Below are positions 16,152-24,530 of a DNA stretch of 64,000 nucleotides, piece by piece; the first letter of the stretch is position 1, and each line of letters begins with the position of its first letter. The DNA is from Streptomyces albireticuli (GTDB lineage Bacteria; Actinomycetota; Actinomycetes; Streptomycetales; Streptomycetaceae), in NCBI RefSeq assembly GCF_021228125.1, contig NZ_JAJQQS010000009.1, forward strand, positions 62,001 to 126,000, in the 5' to 3' direction. Below the pieces are notes generated by a model that saw only the letters and a program-made list of their open reading frames with translations, searched no databases and was not told the origin of the DNA. The translations under genes were made by a program, and so were the position numbers.

Positions 16152-17208
16152 ATGGCTGACGTCGACTTTAGTGGTGCCTCGCGCGCCCCGCACCCCCATC
16201 CCGCCGCGACTTCCGGCTACGGCAAGCGATCCGTACCCGATCAAGCCACCCGCCGCCGGGGCGACTTCGCTCATCTCCGCCCCCGTGAAGCCTCCATCGC
16301 CACCTACGTCGACCGGCTTCCCGAAGGGGCGGCGATGGACGCCAAGACCCTGGCCGCACAGCTTCCCGACTACGGGCAGGCCGCCTGCCTCACCGCGCTG
16401 CGGCGCCTCTCGGAGGCCGGGCATCTGCGGCGGGTGACGGAGCGGATCAAGGGTGACGGCGGGAGCTGGAACTGGGTGACCCGGACATATTTCTCCCGCG
16501 CCGCCAGGAGTGACGACTGGTGGCAGACGTTCCTGGCCGAAAACCTGCCGGGCGGCACCGGCCCGCAGTCGGAGTGCGGCGGGAGGGGGCGGGGCGGGGT
16601 GGGCCCGGCAAGGGGCGTGACGCGTGATTTGCGGGCCGGACGGCGGGAAGGCGGGCAGCGGCGCGTAACGGGGCCCGTAAATCATGCAGCCCCGGAGGGC
16701 CCACCCCGCCCCGCCCCCGACCCACCGACACCGGCACCCACCCGCGCCCGCGCCTACCTCCTCCTCGCCTCCATCGGCCGCACAGACCCCCGCATGACCC
16801 TCTCCGCCGCCGAATGCGCCGCCCTGGAAGGCCTCGCCGCCCAGTGGCTGGAACTCGGCGCCGACGACGCCGATGTCGTACGCGCCCTCACCGCCGGCCT
16901 CCCGCCGGACGTGCACAGCGCGGGCGCCCTCGCCCGGCGGCGGCTCGTCGACAAGATGCCGCCGGAGTCGCCCGACCCCCCACCCCGACCCCCACCCCGA
17001 ACCGGCCCCGCGCCCACCGCTCCGCATCGTCGAATGCACCGTCTGCCGCGCCCCCGGCCGCCCCGAAGCCTTCCCCGGCGGCGTCTGCCGCCACTGCCGG
17101 GGCGAGGACGGCCCACGCGCCCCGCACGGCGTGCCCCCGGCCGACGTCCCCGCCCGCGTCGCCGCCATCCGGGCCGCCGTCCGGACGTGCGGCCGGGCCG
17201 TCGACTGA
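16152..17208 (+). pseudogene. HTH (MarR-like) protein with C-terminal zinc ribbon, frameshifted
   Basis: From ATG 16152 the frame encodes a winged-helix region (about 45-100: AKTLAAQLPDYGQAACLTALRRLSEAGHLRR), then a Pro/Gly-rich linker and a helical part ending ARRRLVDKMPPES near 16970. There it enters a C-rich tract (GACCCCCCACCCC) and becomes Arg/Pro nonsense. In the +1 frame the sequence continues sensibly: PTPHPDPHPEPAP, then ECTVCRAPGRPEAFPGGVCRHC (two CxxC pairs) and a stop at 17206-17208. One extra C in the six-C run explains this. It is either a sequencing indel or a true frameshift; the two parts joined make one protein of about 350 residues, a known Streptomyces gene type of unknown role. 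Confidence 0.6.
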
Positions 17209-17232
17209 GCACGGCACGGCACAGCACAGCCG

Positions 17233-17263
17233 GAGGCCCCGGGGGCATCGCCCCCAGGGCCTC
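17233..17263. terminator. hairpin terminator between convergent genes
   Basis: GAGGCCC-C-GGGGGC pairs with GCCCCC-A-GGGCCTC around loop ATC. It sits 25 bases after the frameshifted HTH gene and 23 bases after the end of the convergent secreted-protein gene. Confidence 0.65.
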
Positions 17264-17285
17264 GTCATCGGGATGTCAGCGGCGC

Positions 17286-17966
17286 TCAGTGCCGCGGACG
17301 GCCACCGCGGTCGATCCGCAGGTTGCTCGTCCGGACCGACTTGTCCACCGAGGTGCTGTTGTCGATCGCGGTGCTCTTGTCGACCGTGTTGCTGGTCTCG
17401 GAGTCGTCGCTCTCCCCGCACCGGTTGTGGTTGGCCTGCTGGACGTTGGACAGGTCCGCGCTGCCGCCCTTCCCGCCGTTGGCGGTCGCCCCCTGGTGCT
17501 GGGCGCCGCTGCTCGCGCCGGACCCGCCGCTGCCGGGGCCCCCGGTGCCGACGCCGCCCCGGCCCGGACCGCCCGAGGCGGGACCGCTCGTACCCGAGCC
17601 GCCCGGCGCCGAGCTGCCCTCGTCGCCGAAGACGGGCCCGCCGATGTTGCCGAAGCCGCCGCCGTTGTCGGCCGCGCCCGAACCACCCCTGGCGTTACCG
17701 CTGGTGGCGTTGCCGCCGGCCCCGTTGCCGCCCGCGCCCGACCCGCCCGAGCCGTCCCCACCCACACCGATCCCCAGAAGGTCCTGCGCCTGACGCACCA
17801 CCGCGGTCCCGCCCGAGGCGTCGACCAGCGTGGCGTTGTACGGGTTGTTGCAGTAGATGTGCGTCGAACCCTCGCCCCGGCCCGCGGCCGAGGCGGACCC
17901 GCACCCGAACCCGAGAGCGGTAACGACCAGCGTGGCGGCGGCAGCGACCCTCTGAACGATGCTCAC
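17286..17966 (-). CDS. secreted glycine-rich protein
   Basis: 226 residues. A clear Sec signal peptide is present (MSIVQRVAAAATLVVTALGF, cleavage likely after GSASA near 27). The mature part starts with GRGEGSTHIYCNNPYNATLVD, then has about 100 residues of Gly/Ser/Asn low complexity (GGDGSGGSGAGGNGAGGN), then a polar C-terminus with a second Cys (NHNRCGESDD) and Thr/Ser/Asp-rich repeats. The two Cys could form one disulfide bringing the ends together. No catalytic family recognised; a surface or spore-coat role is speculation. Confidence 0.6.
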   Translation of the reverse strand: MSIVQRVAAAATLVVTALGFGCGSASAAGRGEGSTHIYCNNPYNATLVDASGGTAVVRQAQDLLGIGVGGDGSGGSGAGGNGAGGNATSGNARGGSGAADNGGGFGNIGGPVFGDEGSSAPGGSGTSGPASGGPGRGGVGTGGPGSGGSGASSGAQHQGATANGGKGGSADLSNVQQANHNRCGESDDSETSNTVDKSTAIDNSTSVDKSVRTSNLRIDRGGRPRH

Positions 17967-18135
17967 AGCATTCCTCCCAGTCGGCGCCGGTTCCCGTATG
18001 ACCGGCGTACTTCCATGTCGAGTGAACTGCCGACCGTGTGAAAAGTGACGGGTTCGGGCGGGTTAAAGGCGGTGCGCCGCGTTTACGGCATTCACCCGCG
18101 GGTGGACTCCGGCGGAGGGGCGGACGGGCGACAGT

Positions 18136-18169
18136 CTTGTGCCCCCGGGCGACTCCCCGGGGGCACAAG
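18136..18169 (-). terminator. hairpin terminator after small secreted protein gene
   Basis: A 14-base perfect stem (18136-18149 and 18156-18169, arms CTTGTGCCCCCGGG and its complement) lies about 20 bases past the stop of the leftward gene at 18189. Confidence 0.7.
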
Positions 18170-18188
18170 TCCCGCGCCGATCCGTCGT

Positions 18189-18488
18189 TTACTTGGTTTG
18201 CAGCCACCACCAGTGGCCGTGGCGCTCGCATTTGTACTCGTGCCACTCGCCCTTCTGCTTGCCGTGCTTGCCCGCCCCGTGGCAGCAGTCCTTGCTGTGG
18301 TAGTACTCGCCACGCGTTGTCCAACTCGCCCGTGTCAGCTGGTCGTCCGACTTGCTAGCGGCGCTGCCGGTCGCGCTCGGGGATTCCTCCGACGGAGTCG
18401 CGACGGCCGCCCCCGACGCCCCGGCCAGCAGCAGACCCGCCGTGAGCGCCGCCGCCGCCGGGACGAGGCGGAATGCCCTCGATTTCAT
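18189..18488 (-). CDS. small secreted His/Cys-rich protein
   Basis: 99 residues from ATG 18486-18488, with AGAGAGG upstream. The signal peptide is MKSRAFRLVPAAAALTAGLLLAGASG, probably cut near AVA-TP. The mature part is short: a Ser/Glu segment, then RGEYYHSKDCCHGAG, KGEWHEYKCERHGHWWWLQTK. Three Cys, six His and four Trp within 45 residues suggest a small metal-binding or disulfide-stabilised extracellular protein. No family recognised. It lies between the Gly-rich secreted protein gene and the GntR operon. Confidence 0.55.
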   Translation of the reverse strand: MKSRAFRLVPAAAALTAGLLLAGASGAAVATPSEESPSATGSAASKSDDQLTRASWTTRGEYYHSKDCCHGAGKHGKQKGEWHEYKCERHGHWWWLQTK

Positions 18489-18808
18489 GAGGTTGCCTCT
18501 CTTCTCGGTACTGCCTGCCCTGATGATGGGCCCGCCCCGGACTCCCGGAAATGGGCGTGTGGGAGCGGCGTCCCGAGGGCGTCCCGCGCGGGCGTGTCCG
18601 GGTTTCACGCGGCGTGGTGAGCGGGGTGGGTCGCCAGTCGACGGCTCGTGCCCCCACCCGGGGGCTCGGCCCGGACGACGCGCCTCCGCGCCCTCGCGGG
18701 CGCCGCCCCGTTCCGGCCACCCCGTCACAGGTCCGCTCGTACCACTCCGTGATCCGCCGGATGCTTTCTGTGGTGATTTGACGTCATCGTCGTACCCTCG
18801 CATCATTC

Positions 18809-18824
18809 CACTAACACCTTAGTG
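18809..18824. promoter_or_regulatory. palindrome CACTAA-N4-TTAGTG, probable GntR operator
   Basis: A perfect 6-base inverted repeat (18809-18814, 18819-18824) with spacer CACC lies 15 bases upstream of the GntR start. The position covers the likely transcription start, typical for autorepression by YtrA-type GntR regulators. Confidence 0.65.
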
Positions 18825-18839
18825 AAACGAGTGTGCGAA

Positions 18840-19325
18840 ATGATCGCATTCCGGATAGATCGGCGCAGTGGTGTAGCGACGTATCTCCAGCTCGTGCACC
18901 AGGTCAGACAGGCCCTGCGTCTGGGTGCACTGGAGCCGGGCGACCGGCTGCCCACCGCCAGAGAGGTGGTGGCGGCCGTCGCGATCAACCCCAACACCGT
19001 GCTCCGGGCCTACCGGGAGCTGGAACGCGAGGGGCTGGTCGAGCCACGGCCGGGGCAGGGGACGTTCGTACAGCGGTCGCTGTCCCGGGCCGCTGCCGGG
19101 GCGGACTCGCCGCTGCGCGCGGAGGCCGTCGTCTGGGTGGCGCGCGCCCGCGCGGCCGGGCTGGAGCGGGAGGACGTCGAGGCGCTCGCCGAGGCCGTCC
19201 TCGACGAGACGTTCTACGTCGCCCCCGCCGACCGGGCGGCGACCCCCGCCCCCGCCCCCGGCCCGACGCCATCGCCCGAACGGGTGGTCCGCCGATCACC
19301 GCAGTCCATGGAGGAAGACACGTGA
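18840..19325 (+). CDS. GntR-family regulator, YtrA type
   Basis: 161 residues from ATG 18840 (MIAFRIDRRSGVATYLQLVHQ), the conserved N-terminus of the YtrA group; an upstream GTG/ATG would overlap the palindrome. The winged helix spans about 10-75 (TAREVVAAVAINPNTVLRAYRELEREGLVEPRPGQGTFV). The short C-terminal region replaces the large effector domain of other GntR proteins. Its stop overlaps the GTG of the ABC ATPase (GTGA). YtrA regulators repress the ABC genes they precede, often induced by cell-wall antibiotics. Confidence 0.88.
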   Translation: MIAFRIDRRSGVATYLQLVHQVRQALRLGALEPGDRLPTAREVVAAVAINPNTVLRAYRELEREGLVEPRPGQGTFVQRSLSRAAAGADSPLRAEAVVWVARARAAGLEREDVEALAEAVLDETFYVAPADRAATPAPAPGPTPSPERVVRRSPQSMEEDT

Positions 19326-20239
19326 CCGACCCGACCGTCCCCACGGCCCTGCGGGCCACGGGCCTCGGCCGCAGATTCCGCAGCCGGTGGGCGCTGCGCG
19401 ACTGCGCATTCACCGTGCCCGCCGGGAAGATCACCGCCCTCGTCGGCCCCAACGGCGCCGGCAAGAGCACGCTCTTCCACCTCGCCACCGGCCTGCTCCA
19501 CCCCACCACCGGTGAGCTGAGCGTCTTCGGCGCCACCCCCGGCAGCGACGAGGCCCGCGCCCGTACCGCGTTCCTCGCCCAGGACAAGCCGCTCTACCCG
19601 CGCTTCACCGTCGGCGACACCCTCCGCTTCGGCCGCGAGCTCAACGACGACTGGGACCAGGCCGCCGCCGAACGCATCGTCCGCGCCGGTGACATCCCCT
19701 TCGACACCCGGATCGGCACCCTCTCCCAGGGCCAGGCCACCCGCGTCGCGCTCGCCGTCGCCTTCGGCAAGCGCCCCGAGCTGCTCCTCCTCGACGAGCC
19801 GCTCGCCGACCTCGACCCGCTCGTACGCATCGAGGCCATGGGCCTGGTCATGGAGGAGGTCGCCGAACGGGGCACCACCGTCGTGATCTCCTCGCACATC
19901 CTGTCCGAGCTGGAGAGCGTCTGCGACCACGTGCTGCTGCTCAAGCACGGCGGCGTACGGCTCGACGGCGACGTCCAGCGGCTGTGCGAGGACCATGTGC
20001 GGTTCACCGGCCTCGCCGACGCCTCCACCGGGGACGGGCTGCCCGCCGGGCTCGACCGCGGCACGGTCGTGGAGGCCACCGTCACCGGCCGCCAGCTCAC
20101 CGCGTTCGTCCGCGGCACCGCGCCCACCGGCGACCACTGGATCACCGAAACCCCGTCCCTGGAAGAACTCTTGCTCGCCTACCTGCGCTCCGACGACCGC
20201 CCCACCGAAGACACCGGCCGTGACGGAGCGGCCGCGTGA
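19322..20239 (+). CDS. ABC transporter ATP-binding protein
   Basis: 305 residues from GTG 19322, with GAGGAAG upstream. Walker A GPNGAGKST at 42-50; Q-loop region FLAQDKPLYPRFTVGDTL; signature LSQGQATRVALA (the usual LSGGQ has Q at position 3); Walker B LLLLDEPLADLDPL; H-loop SSHIL. A C-terminal accessory part of about 90 residues follows. It powers the membrane protein encoded by the next gene, with which it overlaps (GTGA at 20236-20239). A drug- or peptide-related exporter is typical of YtrA-controlled systems. Confidence 0.9.
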   Translation: MTDPTVPTALRATGLGRRFRSRWALRDCAFTVPAGKITALVGPNGAGKSTLFHLATGLLHPTTGELSVFGATPGSDEARARTAFLAQDKPLYPRFTVGDTLRFGRELNDDWDQAAAERIVRAGDIPFDTRIGTLSQGQATRVALAVAFGKRPELLLLDEPLADLDPLVRIEAMGLVMEEVAERGTTVVISSHILSELESVCDHVLLLKHGGVRLDGDVQRLCEDHVRFTGLADASTGDGLPAGLDRGTVVEATVTGRQLTAFVRGTAPTGDHWITETPSLEELLLAYLRSDDRPTEDTGRDGAAA

Positions 20240-21210
20240 AGGGCTCCCTCTGGCTGGCCTGGCGCCAGCAGCGCGCACTCGTCCTGACCGGCGCCGCGCT
20301 CCTCCTCGCCTGCGTGGCGTGGGTCGCGTTCCAGCGCGCGGACATGATGTCGTTCATCGACGCCCACCACTTCAAGGTCTGCAAGGGCTGGGACTCCGAG
20401 GAGTGCGCCGGCACCGACCTCGAACAGGCCCAGCGGCTGCTGAGCGACAACGACGACGGCATCGTCGCCCTCGGCACCCTCAGCGCCGCCCTCCCCGTGA
20501 TCATCGGCATCTTCTGGGGCGCGCCGCTGCTCGGCCGCGAACTGGAGAGCGGCACCTGGAAGCTGGCCCTCACCCAGGGCGTCGGCCTCCGCCGCTGGTT
20601 CACCGCCCGCTTCGGGCTCGCCGTCCTCTGCTCGGTCCTGGGCTCCGCCGTCCTCGCGGCGCTCGTCGCCTGGTGGTGGTCGCCGATCTCCAACATGCTG
20701 GACGGGCTCTACTGGCACGACGGCTACATCTTCAACGCCACCGGCCCCGCGGCCGTCGCCTGCGCCCTCTTCGGCCTCACCGCCGGCACCGCCGCCGGTC
20801 TGCTGATCCGCCGCACCCTGCCCGCCATGGGCGTCGTGCTCGGCGTCGTCGTCGGCCTGCGCTTCCTGCTCAACACCTTCCGCTCCAGCTGGATCGAGCC
20901 CACGGCCAGGATCAGCCAGGGCGACGCGCCGCGGGAGAACGTCCGCAGCGCGTGGTCGACCGGCGAGTTCGGCTTCATCGACGGCGCCGGCCGCAAGCGG
21001 CCGATCGCGGACGCCTGCCCGTGGGGCGAGGGCCTGCCGGACCTCAAGACGTGCATGGCGCAGAAGGGCTTCGTCGGCCGGTACCACAAGGTCTATCCCA
21101 GCAGCGACTTCTGGGTCTTCCAGTGGATCGAGACCGCGATCTTCCTGGGGCTGGCGGCCGTGCTGTTCGCGCTGATCTGCGTCGTGCTGCGGCGCCGCGC
21201 GGTGATCTGA
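20236..21210 (+). CDS. ABC transporter permease
   Basis: 324 residues, GTG start overlapping the ATPase stop. ABC-2-like layout: a helix at about 15-32, a large extracytoplasmic loop with two Cys (HFKVCKGWDSEECAGTD), then helices around IVALGTLSAALPVIIGIFWGAPL, FGLAVLCSVLGSAVLAALVAW, AVACALFGLTAGTAAGLL and ALPAMGVVLGVVVGL-like, a second external loop also with Cys residues, and a last helix near the C-terminus. It completes the GntR-ATPase-permease operon. The substrate is unknown. Confidence 0.85.
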   Translation: MKGSLWLAWRQQRALVLTGAALLLACVAWVAFQRADMMSFIDAHHFKVCKGWDSEECAGTDLEQAQRLLSDNDDGIVALGTLSAALPVIIGIFWGAPLLGRELESGTWKLALTQGVGLRRWFTARFGLAVLCSVLGSAVLAALVAWWWSPISNMLDGLYWHDGYIFNATGPAAVACALFGLTAGTAAGLLIRRTLPAMGVVLGVVVGLRFLLNTFRSSWIEPTARISQGDAPRENVRSAWSTGEFGFIDGAGRKRPIADACPWGEGLPDLKTCMAQKGFVGRYHKVYPSSDFWVFQWIETAIFLGLAAVLFALICVVLRRRAVI

Positions 21211-21304
21211 CGCCGCGCCCTCTCCTCTTCCGCATCACCTTTCCGCACCCCTTCTCCGTACCACCCCCCGTCTCGTTCGTCCCGCTCGAAGGAGGTCATC
21301 CCCC

Positions 21305-22084
21305 ATGTCTTCGTCCAAAGCCATGCTCAAGAACCGCAGCCACCTCGGCCACAAGGTCCGTTACGCGGTCAGCAACCCCGCACGCATCGCCCCCTATCTC
21401 AAGCGCCACGCCCGTGACACCTGGCTGCGTCTGAAGCACCCCGATCACGTCGACTACTACCGCGCGGTCATGGCCTCCGACACCGCACGCAACCCCGAGG
21501 CGGCCGTCGGCAGCCGCAGCCACGACCGCTGGCTCGCGCTCGGCAAGATGCAGTTCGACTACCTCGCCGAGCACGGCCTCGCCCCGCACCACCGCATGCT
21601 CGACATCGGCTGCGGCAACCTCCGCGCGGGCCGCCTCTTCATCGACCACCTCGACGCCGGCAACTACTACGGCATCGACATCTCGCCCGACATCCTCATC
21701 TCCGCCAAGCAGACCCTGACGACCTTCGGTCTCCAGGACAAGCTGCCCCACCTCACCATCACCCAGAACCTCACCCTCGACTTCCTCCCCGACGCGCACT
21801 TCGACGTCGTGCACGCGCACAGCGTCTTCTCGCACTCGCCGATCGAGGTCATCGAGGAGTGCCTGGCCCACGTCGGCCGTGTGCTCGCCCCCGGCGGCTT
21901 CTTCGACTTCACCTTCGACCGCACGGAGGGAGCGGAGCACCAGGTGCTGCGCGAGGACTTCTACTACCGCACGCAGACCCTGATCGCCCTCGCCGAGAAG
22001 TACGGGCTGCGCGCCCGCTTCATGGAGGACTGGGAGACCCGGCCGCACGGCCAGTCGAAGATCCGGGTGAGCCTGCCCGGGTGA
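21305..22084 (+). CDS. class I SAM-dependent methyltransferase
   Basis: 259 residues, ATG 21305 after a strong GAAGGAGGT site. Motif I MLDIGCGNLRAGRLF near residues 99-113, acidic GIDISPDIL in motif II, then HFDVVHAHSVFSHSP and RVLAPGGFFDFTF. The basic N-terminus with RYAVSNPARIAPYLKRHARDTWLRLKHPDHVDYYR resembles methyltransferases found near glycan or lipid genes, but the substrate cannot be named. It stands about 95 bases after the ABC operon and may be read through from it. Confidence 0.8.
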   Translation: MSSSKAMLKNRSHLGHKVRYAVSNPARIAPYLKRHARDTWLRLKHPDHVDYYRAVMASDTARNPEAAVGSRSHDRWLALGKMQFDYLAEHGLAPHHRMLDIGCGNLRAGRLFIDHLDAGNYYGIDISPDILISAKQTLTTFGLQDKLPHLTITQNLTLDFLPDAHFDVVHAHSVFSHSPIEVIEECLAHVGRVLAPGGFFDFTFDRTEGAEHQVLREDFYYRTQTLIALAEKYGLRARFMEDWETRPHGQSKIRVSLPG

Positions 22085-22135
22085 CAGGGGTGAGTCCGGC
22101 GTCCTGAGCGGGGGGACGGGTGAGAGCCTCGCCTG

Positions 22136-22891
22136 GTGAGCGATGACGAAGCGGACGTCGGGACGTCCCGTGCCGAGAGCCTGTCCCCGGCTCACGACGA
22201 ACCCCACGAGGGCGGCGCCCTCGGCAACCGACTCAACCGGCTGCGCGCCGCCGTCCTCGGCGCCAACGACGGCGTGGTCTCCACCGCCGGCCTCGTCGTC
22301 GGCGTCGCCGGGGCCACCGACGCGCGCGGCACGCTGCTGACCGCCGGGCTCGCCGGACTGCTGGCCGGCTCCCTGTCCATGGCCGCCGGCGAGTACGTAT
22401 CGGTGAGCACCCAGCGCGACTCCGAACAGGCCGCCCTCGCCCTGGAGCGCAAGGAGCTCGTCGCGGCCCCGCAGGCCGAACTCGACGAGCTCACCGAGCT
22501 CCTGGAGGGCAAGGGCCTCACCGCCGGACTCGCCCGCGAGGTCGCCGAACAGCTCACCGAACACGACGCGCTCCGCGCCCACGCCGAGGTCGAACTCGGC
22601 ATCGACCCCGACGAACTCACCAGCCCCTGGCAGGCCGCCGGCGCGAGCTTCCTCGCCTTCACGGCGGGCGCCCTGCTCCCCCTCCTCGCGATCGTCCTGC
22701 CCCCGCCGCACATCCGGCTGCCGGTCACGGTGGTGGCCGTGCTCTGCGCGCTGGCGCTGTGCGGGTGGGGGAGTGCACGGATGGGGCGGGCGGGGGTGGG
22801 GCGGGCTGTGCTGCGTAATGCGGGGGGTGGGGTGGTGGCTATGGGGGTGACGTACGGGGCGGGGTCGTTGCTGGGGGCGGTGGGGGTTTGA
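22136..22891 (+). CDS. VIT1/CCC1-family membrane protein (Fe/Mn transport)
   Basis: 251 residues from GTG 22136. The first-helix signature of the VIT family is present (RLRAAVLGANDGVVSTAGLVVGVAGA), then AGLLAGSLSMAAGEYVSVSTQRDSE, a cytoplasmic helical metal-binding insert rich in Glu (about 100-160), and three C-terminal helices. Family members export Fe2+ or Mn2+ from the cytoplasm in exchange for protons. It is followed directly by a palindromic element shared with the convergent P1 peptidase gene. Confidence 0.88.
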   Translation: MSDDEADVGTSRAESLSPAHDEPHEGGALGNRLNRLRAAVLGANDGVVSTAGLVVGVAGATDARGTLLTAGLAGLLAGSLSMAAGEYVSVSTQRDSEQAALALERKELVAAPQAELDELTELLEGKGLTAGLAREVAEQLTEHDALRAHAEVELGIDPDELTSPWQAAGASFLAFTAGALLPLLAIVLPPPHIRLPVTVVAVLCALALCGWGSARMGRAGVGRAVLRNAGGGVVAMGVTYGAGSLLGAVGV

Positions 22892-22927
22892 GGGGGTGTG
22901 GGTGTGCGGGTGGGGGTGCGGTGGTGC

Positions 22928-23157
22928 GCCTGCGGCGGGCCTTGTCCCCTACCCGCCCCTTCCCGAACCGGGGCTCCGCCCCGGGCCCCGGTCCTCAAAC
23001 GCCGGACGGGCTGAGTGGTTGCCCGGAACCGGGCGGAATTCAGCCCGTCCGGCGTTTGAGGACACCGCGCGGAGCGCGGAAGGGGGTCCGGGGGCTTGCC
23101 CCCGGTTACGGGAAGGGGCGGGGTGGGGAAACGGCCCCGCGCAGCGGCAACCCCACC
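22928..23157. repeat. GC-rich palindromic intergenic element, copy 2
   Basis: The most complete copy. The left arm has CCCCTACCCGCCCCTTCCCG and CGGGGCTCCGCCCCGG. The centre is an inverted pair CCTCAAACGCCGGACGGGCT / AGCCCGTCCGGCGTTTGAGG. The right arm has TTACGGGAAGGGGCGGGG and GGCCCCGCGC. It fills the gap between the convergent VIT and P1 peptidase genes and can fold into long stems, so it may act as a two-way terminator. Confidence 0.8.
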
Positions 23158-23163
23158 CGCCGA

Positions 23164-24267
23164 TCAACCGCCGTACAACTCCCCGTAGGACGGGAACACC
23201 CCACCCGCCCCGTCCACCGAACCCGCCGCCAGCACCCCCTTCACCACCGCCCGCGTCAGCACATCCGCCCCCGCCGCCAGGATCTCGTTCAGCGCCCCCG
23301 CCGCCAGTACCGTCGTGTCCCCGAAGACGTCCTCCGCGACCAGCGGGCGCGCGCCCGTGGCCAGAGCGAAGACCGTGTCGCCGTCGTTCAGGAGATGGAC
23401 CGGGCGTACGGCGCGCGCCAGGCCGTCGTGTGCCGTGCCCGCGAGCTTCTGCGCCTGGGCGCGGGTGAGGACCGCGTCCGTGCAGACGACGGCGAGCGTC
23501 GTGTTCAGCGGCGGACGCGCGGACGCCGCCGAGCGCTTCGCGGACTCCGTCACCGCCGCGGCCAGCCTCTCCTGGGCGGCGCGGTGCCGCTCCCGGTCCG
23601 GGACCTCGACCTCGCCCATGGCCAGCCGCCCGTACAGCGCGCCCGTCACCGGCTCGACCACCGAACCCGCCGCGTTGACGATCGCCAGCGCCGCGACCGT
23701 CGTCCCCGACGGCAGTACCGCGCTGGCCGTGCCGACGCCGCCCTTGAGCCCGCCGGCCACCGCCCCCGTACCCGCGCCCACCGTGCCCTGCGCGACCGGC
23801 GCCCCGGGCTCCGTACGCGCCGCCGCCACCACCGCCTCGCGGCCCAGCGCCGCGTCGGGCCGGGCCCGCCAGTCGCCGCCGCGGCCGAGGTCGAAGAGCG
23901 CCGCCGCCGGGACGACCGGTACGACCTGGGACGGGTCCGGCCCCACCCGGAAGCCGCGGCCCGCCTCCTCCAGCCACGCCACCACCCCGGACGCGGCGTC
24001 CAGCCCGAACGCGCTGCCACCCGAAAGGACGACGGCCTCGACCTTCTGTACGAGGTTGCGCGGGTCCAGGGCATCCGTCTCCCGGGTGCCCGGGCCACCG
24101 CCCCGTACGTCCACGGCGGCGACGGCGCCGCCTTCCGGGGCGAGGACGACCGTGGTGCCGGTGAGGAAGCCGTTGCCTGTGCGGTGGGCGTGGCCTACGC
24201 GGAGGCCGGGAACGTCGGTGAGGGCGTCCTGGGGGCCGGGGTGCGGGGCTGTGCGGGCGTCAGTCAT
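23164..24267 (-). CDS. P1 family Ntn-hydrolase peptidase (DmpA/EstB-like)
   Basis: 367 residues from ATG 24265-24267. The family order is visible: LTDVPGLRVGHAHRTGNGFLTGTTVVLAPEG at the N-terminus, then VEAVVLSGGSAFGLDAASGV, GTVGAGTGAVAGGLKGGVG, and the autocleavage site PPLNTTLAVVCTDA with Thr256/Thr257 as the likely N-terminal nucleophile after self-processing. Relatives are aminopeptidases (D-Ala or beta-peptides) or amide hydrolases. Cytosolic. It faces the VIT gene across a palindromic element, with another copy of the element at its upstream side. Confidence 0.85.
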   Translation of the reverse strand: MTDARTAPHPGPQDALTDVPGLRVGHAHRTGNGFLTGTTVVLAPEGGAVAAVDVRGGGPGTRETDALDPRNLVQKVEAVVLSGGSAFGLDAASGVVAWLEEAGRGFRVGPDPSQVVPVVPAAALFDLGRGGDWRARPDAALGREAVVAAARTEPGAPVAQGTVGAGTGAVAGGLKGGVGTASAVLPSGTTVAALAIVNAAGSVVEPVTGALYGRLAMGEVEVPDRERHRAAQERLAAAVTESAKRSAASARPPLNTTLAVVCTDAVLTRAQAQKLAGTAHDGLARAVRPVHLLNDGDTVFALATGARPLVAEDVFGDTTVLAAGALNEILAAGADVLTRAVVKGVLAAGSVDGAGGVFPSYGELYGG

Positions 24268-24353
24268 GGGGCTTGGGTACCACGGGGGGGCGGGGGTTGG
24301 GTTGTGGCTAACGGGAGCGGGGGCGGTGGTGCGCGGGGTGCCGGGGGTCGGGT

Positions 24354-24530
24354 TCCGCTGCGCGGGGCCTTTCCCCAGCCCCGCCCCTTCCCGCTGCATC
24401 CGATGTGCGGCTCCGCCGCGTGGCGGGGCTCCGCCCCGGACCCCGGTCCTCAAACGCCGGCCGGGCTGATTTCAGCCCGTCCGGGGCGAAGCACCCGGTT
24501 ACGGCAAGGGGTGGGCAGGGGAGACATCCC
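24354..24530. repeat. GC-rich palindromic intergenic element, copy 3
   Basis: A shorter copy: GCGCGGGGCC, CCCCGCCCCTTCCCG, GGGGCTCCGCCCCGG, CCTCAAACGCCGGCCGGGCT, AGCCCGTCCGG and GGTTACGGCAAGGGG. It overlaps slightly with the 3' end of the LtrA gene and lies between two leftward genes. Confidence 0.7.
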
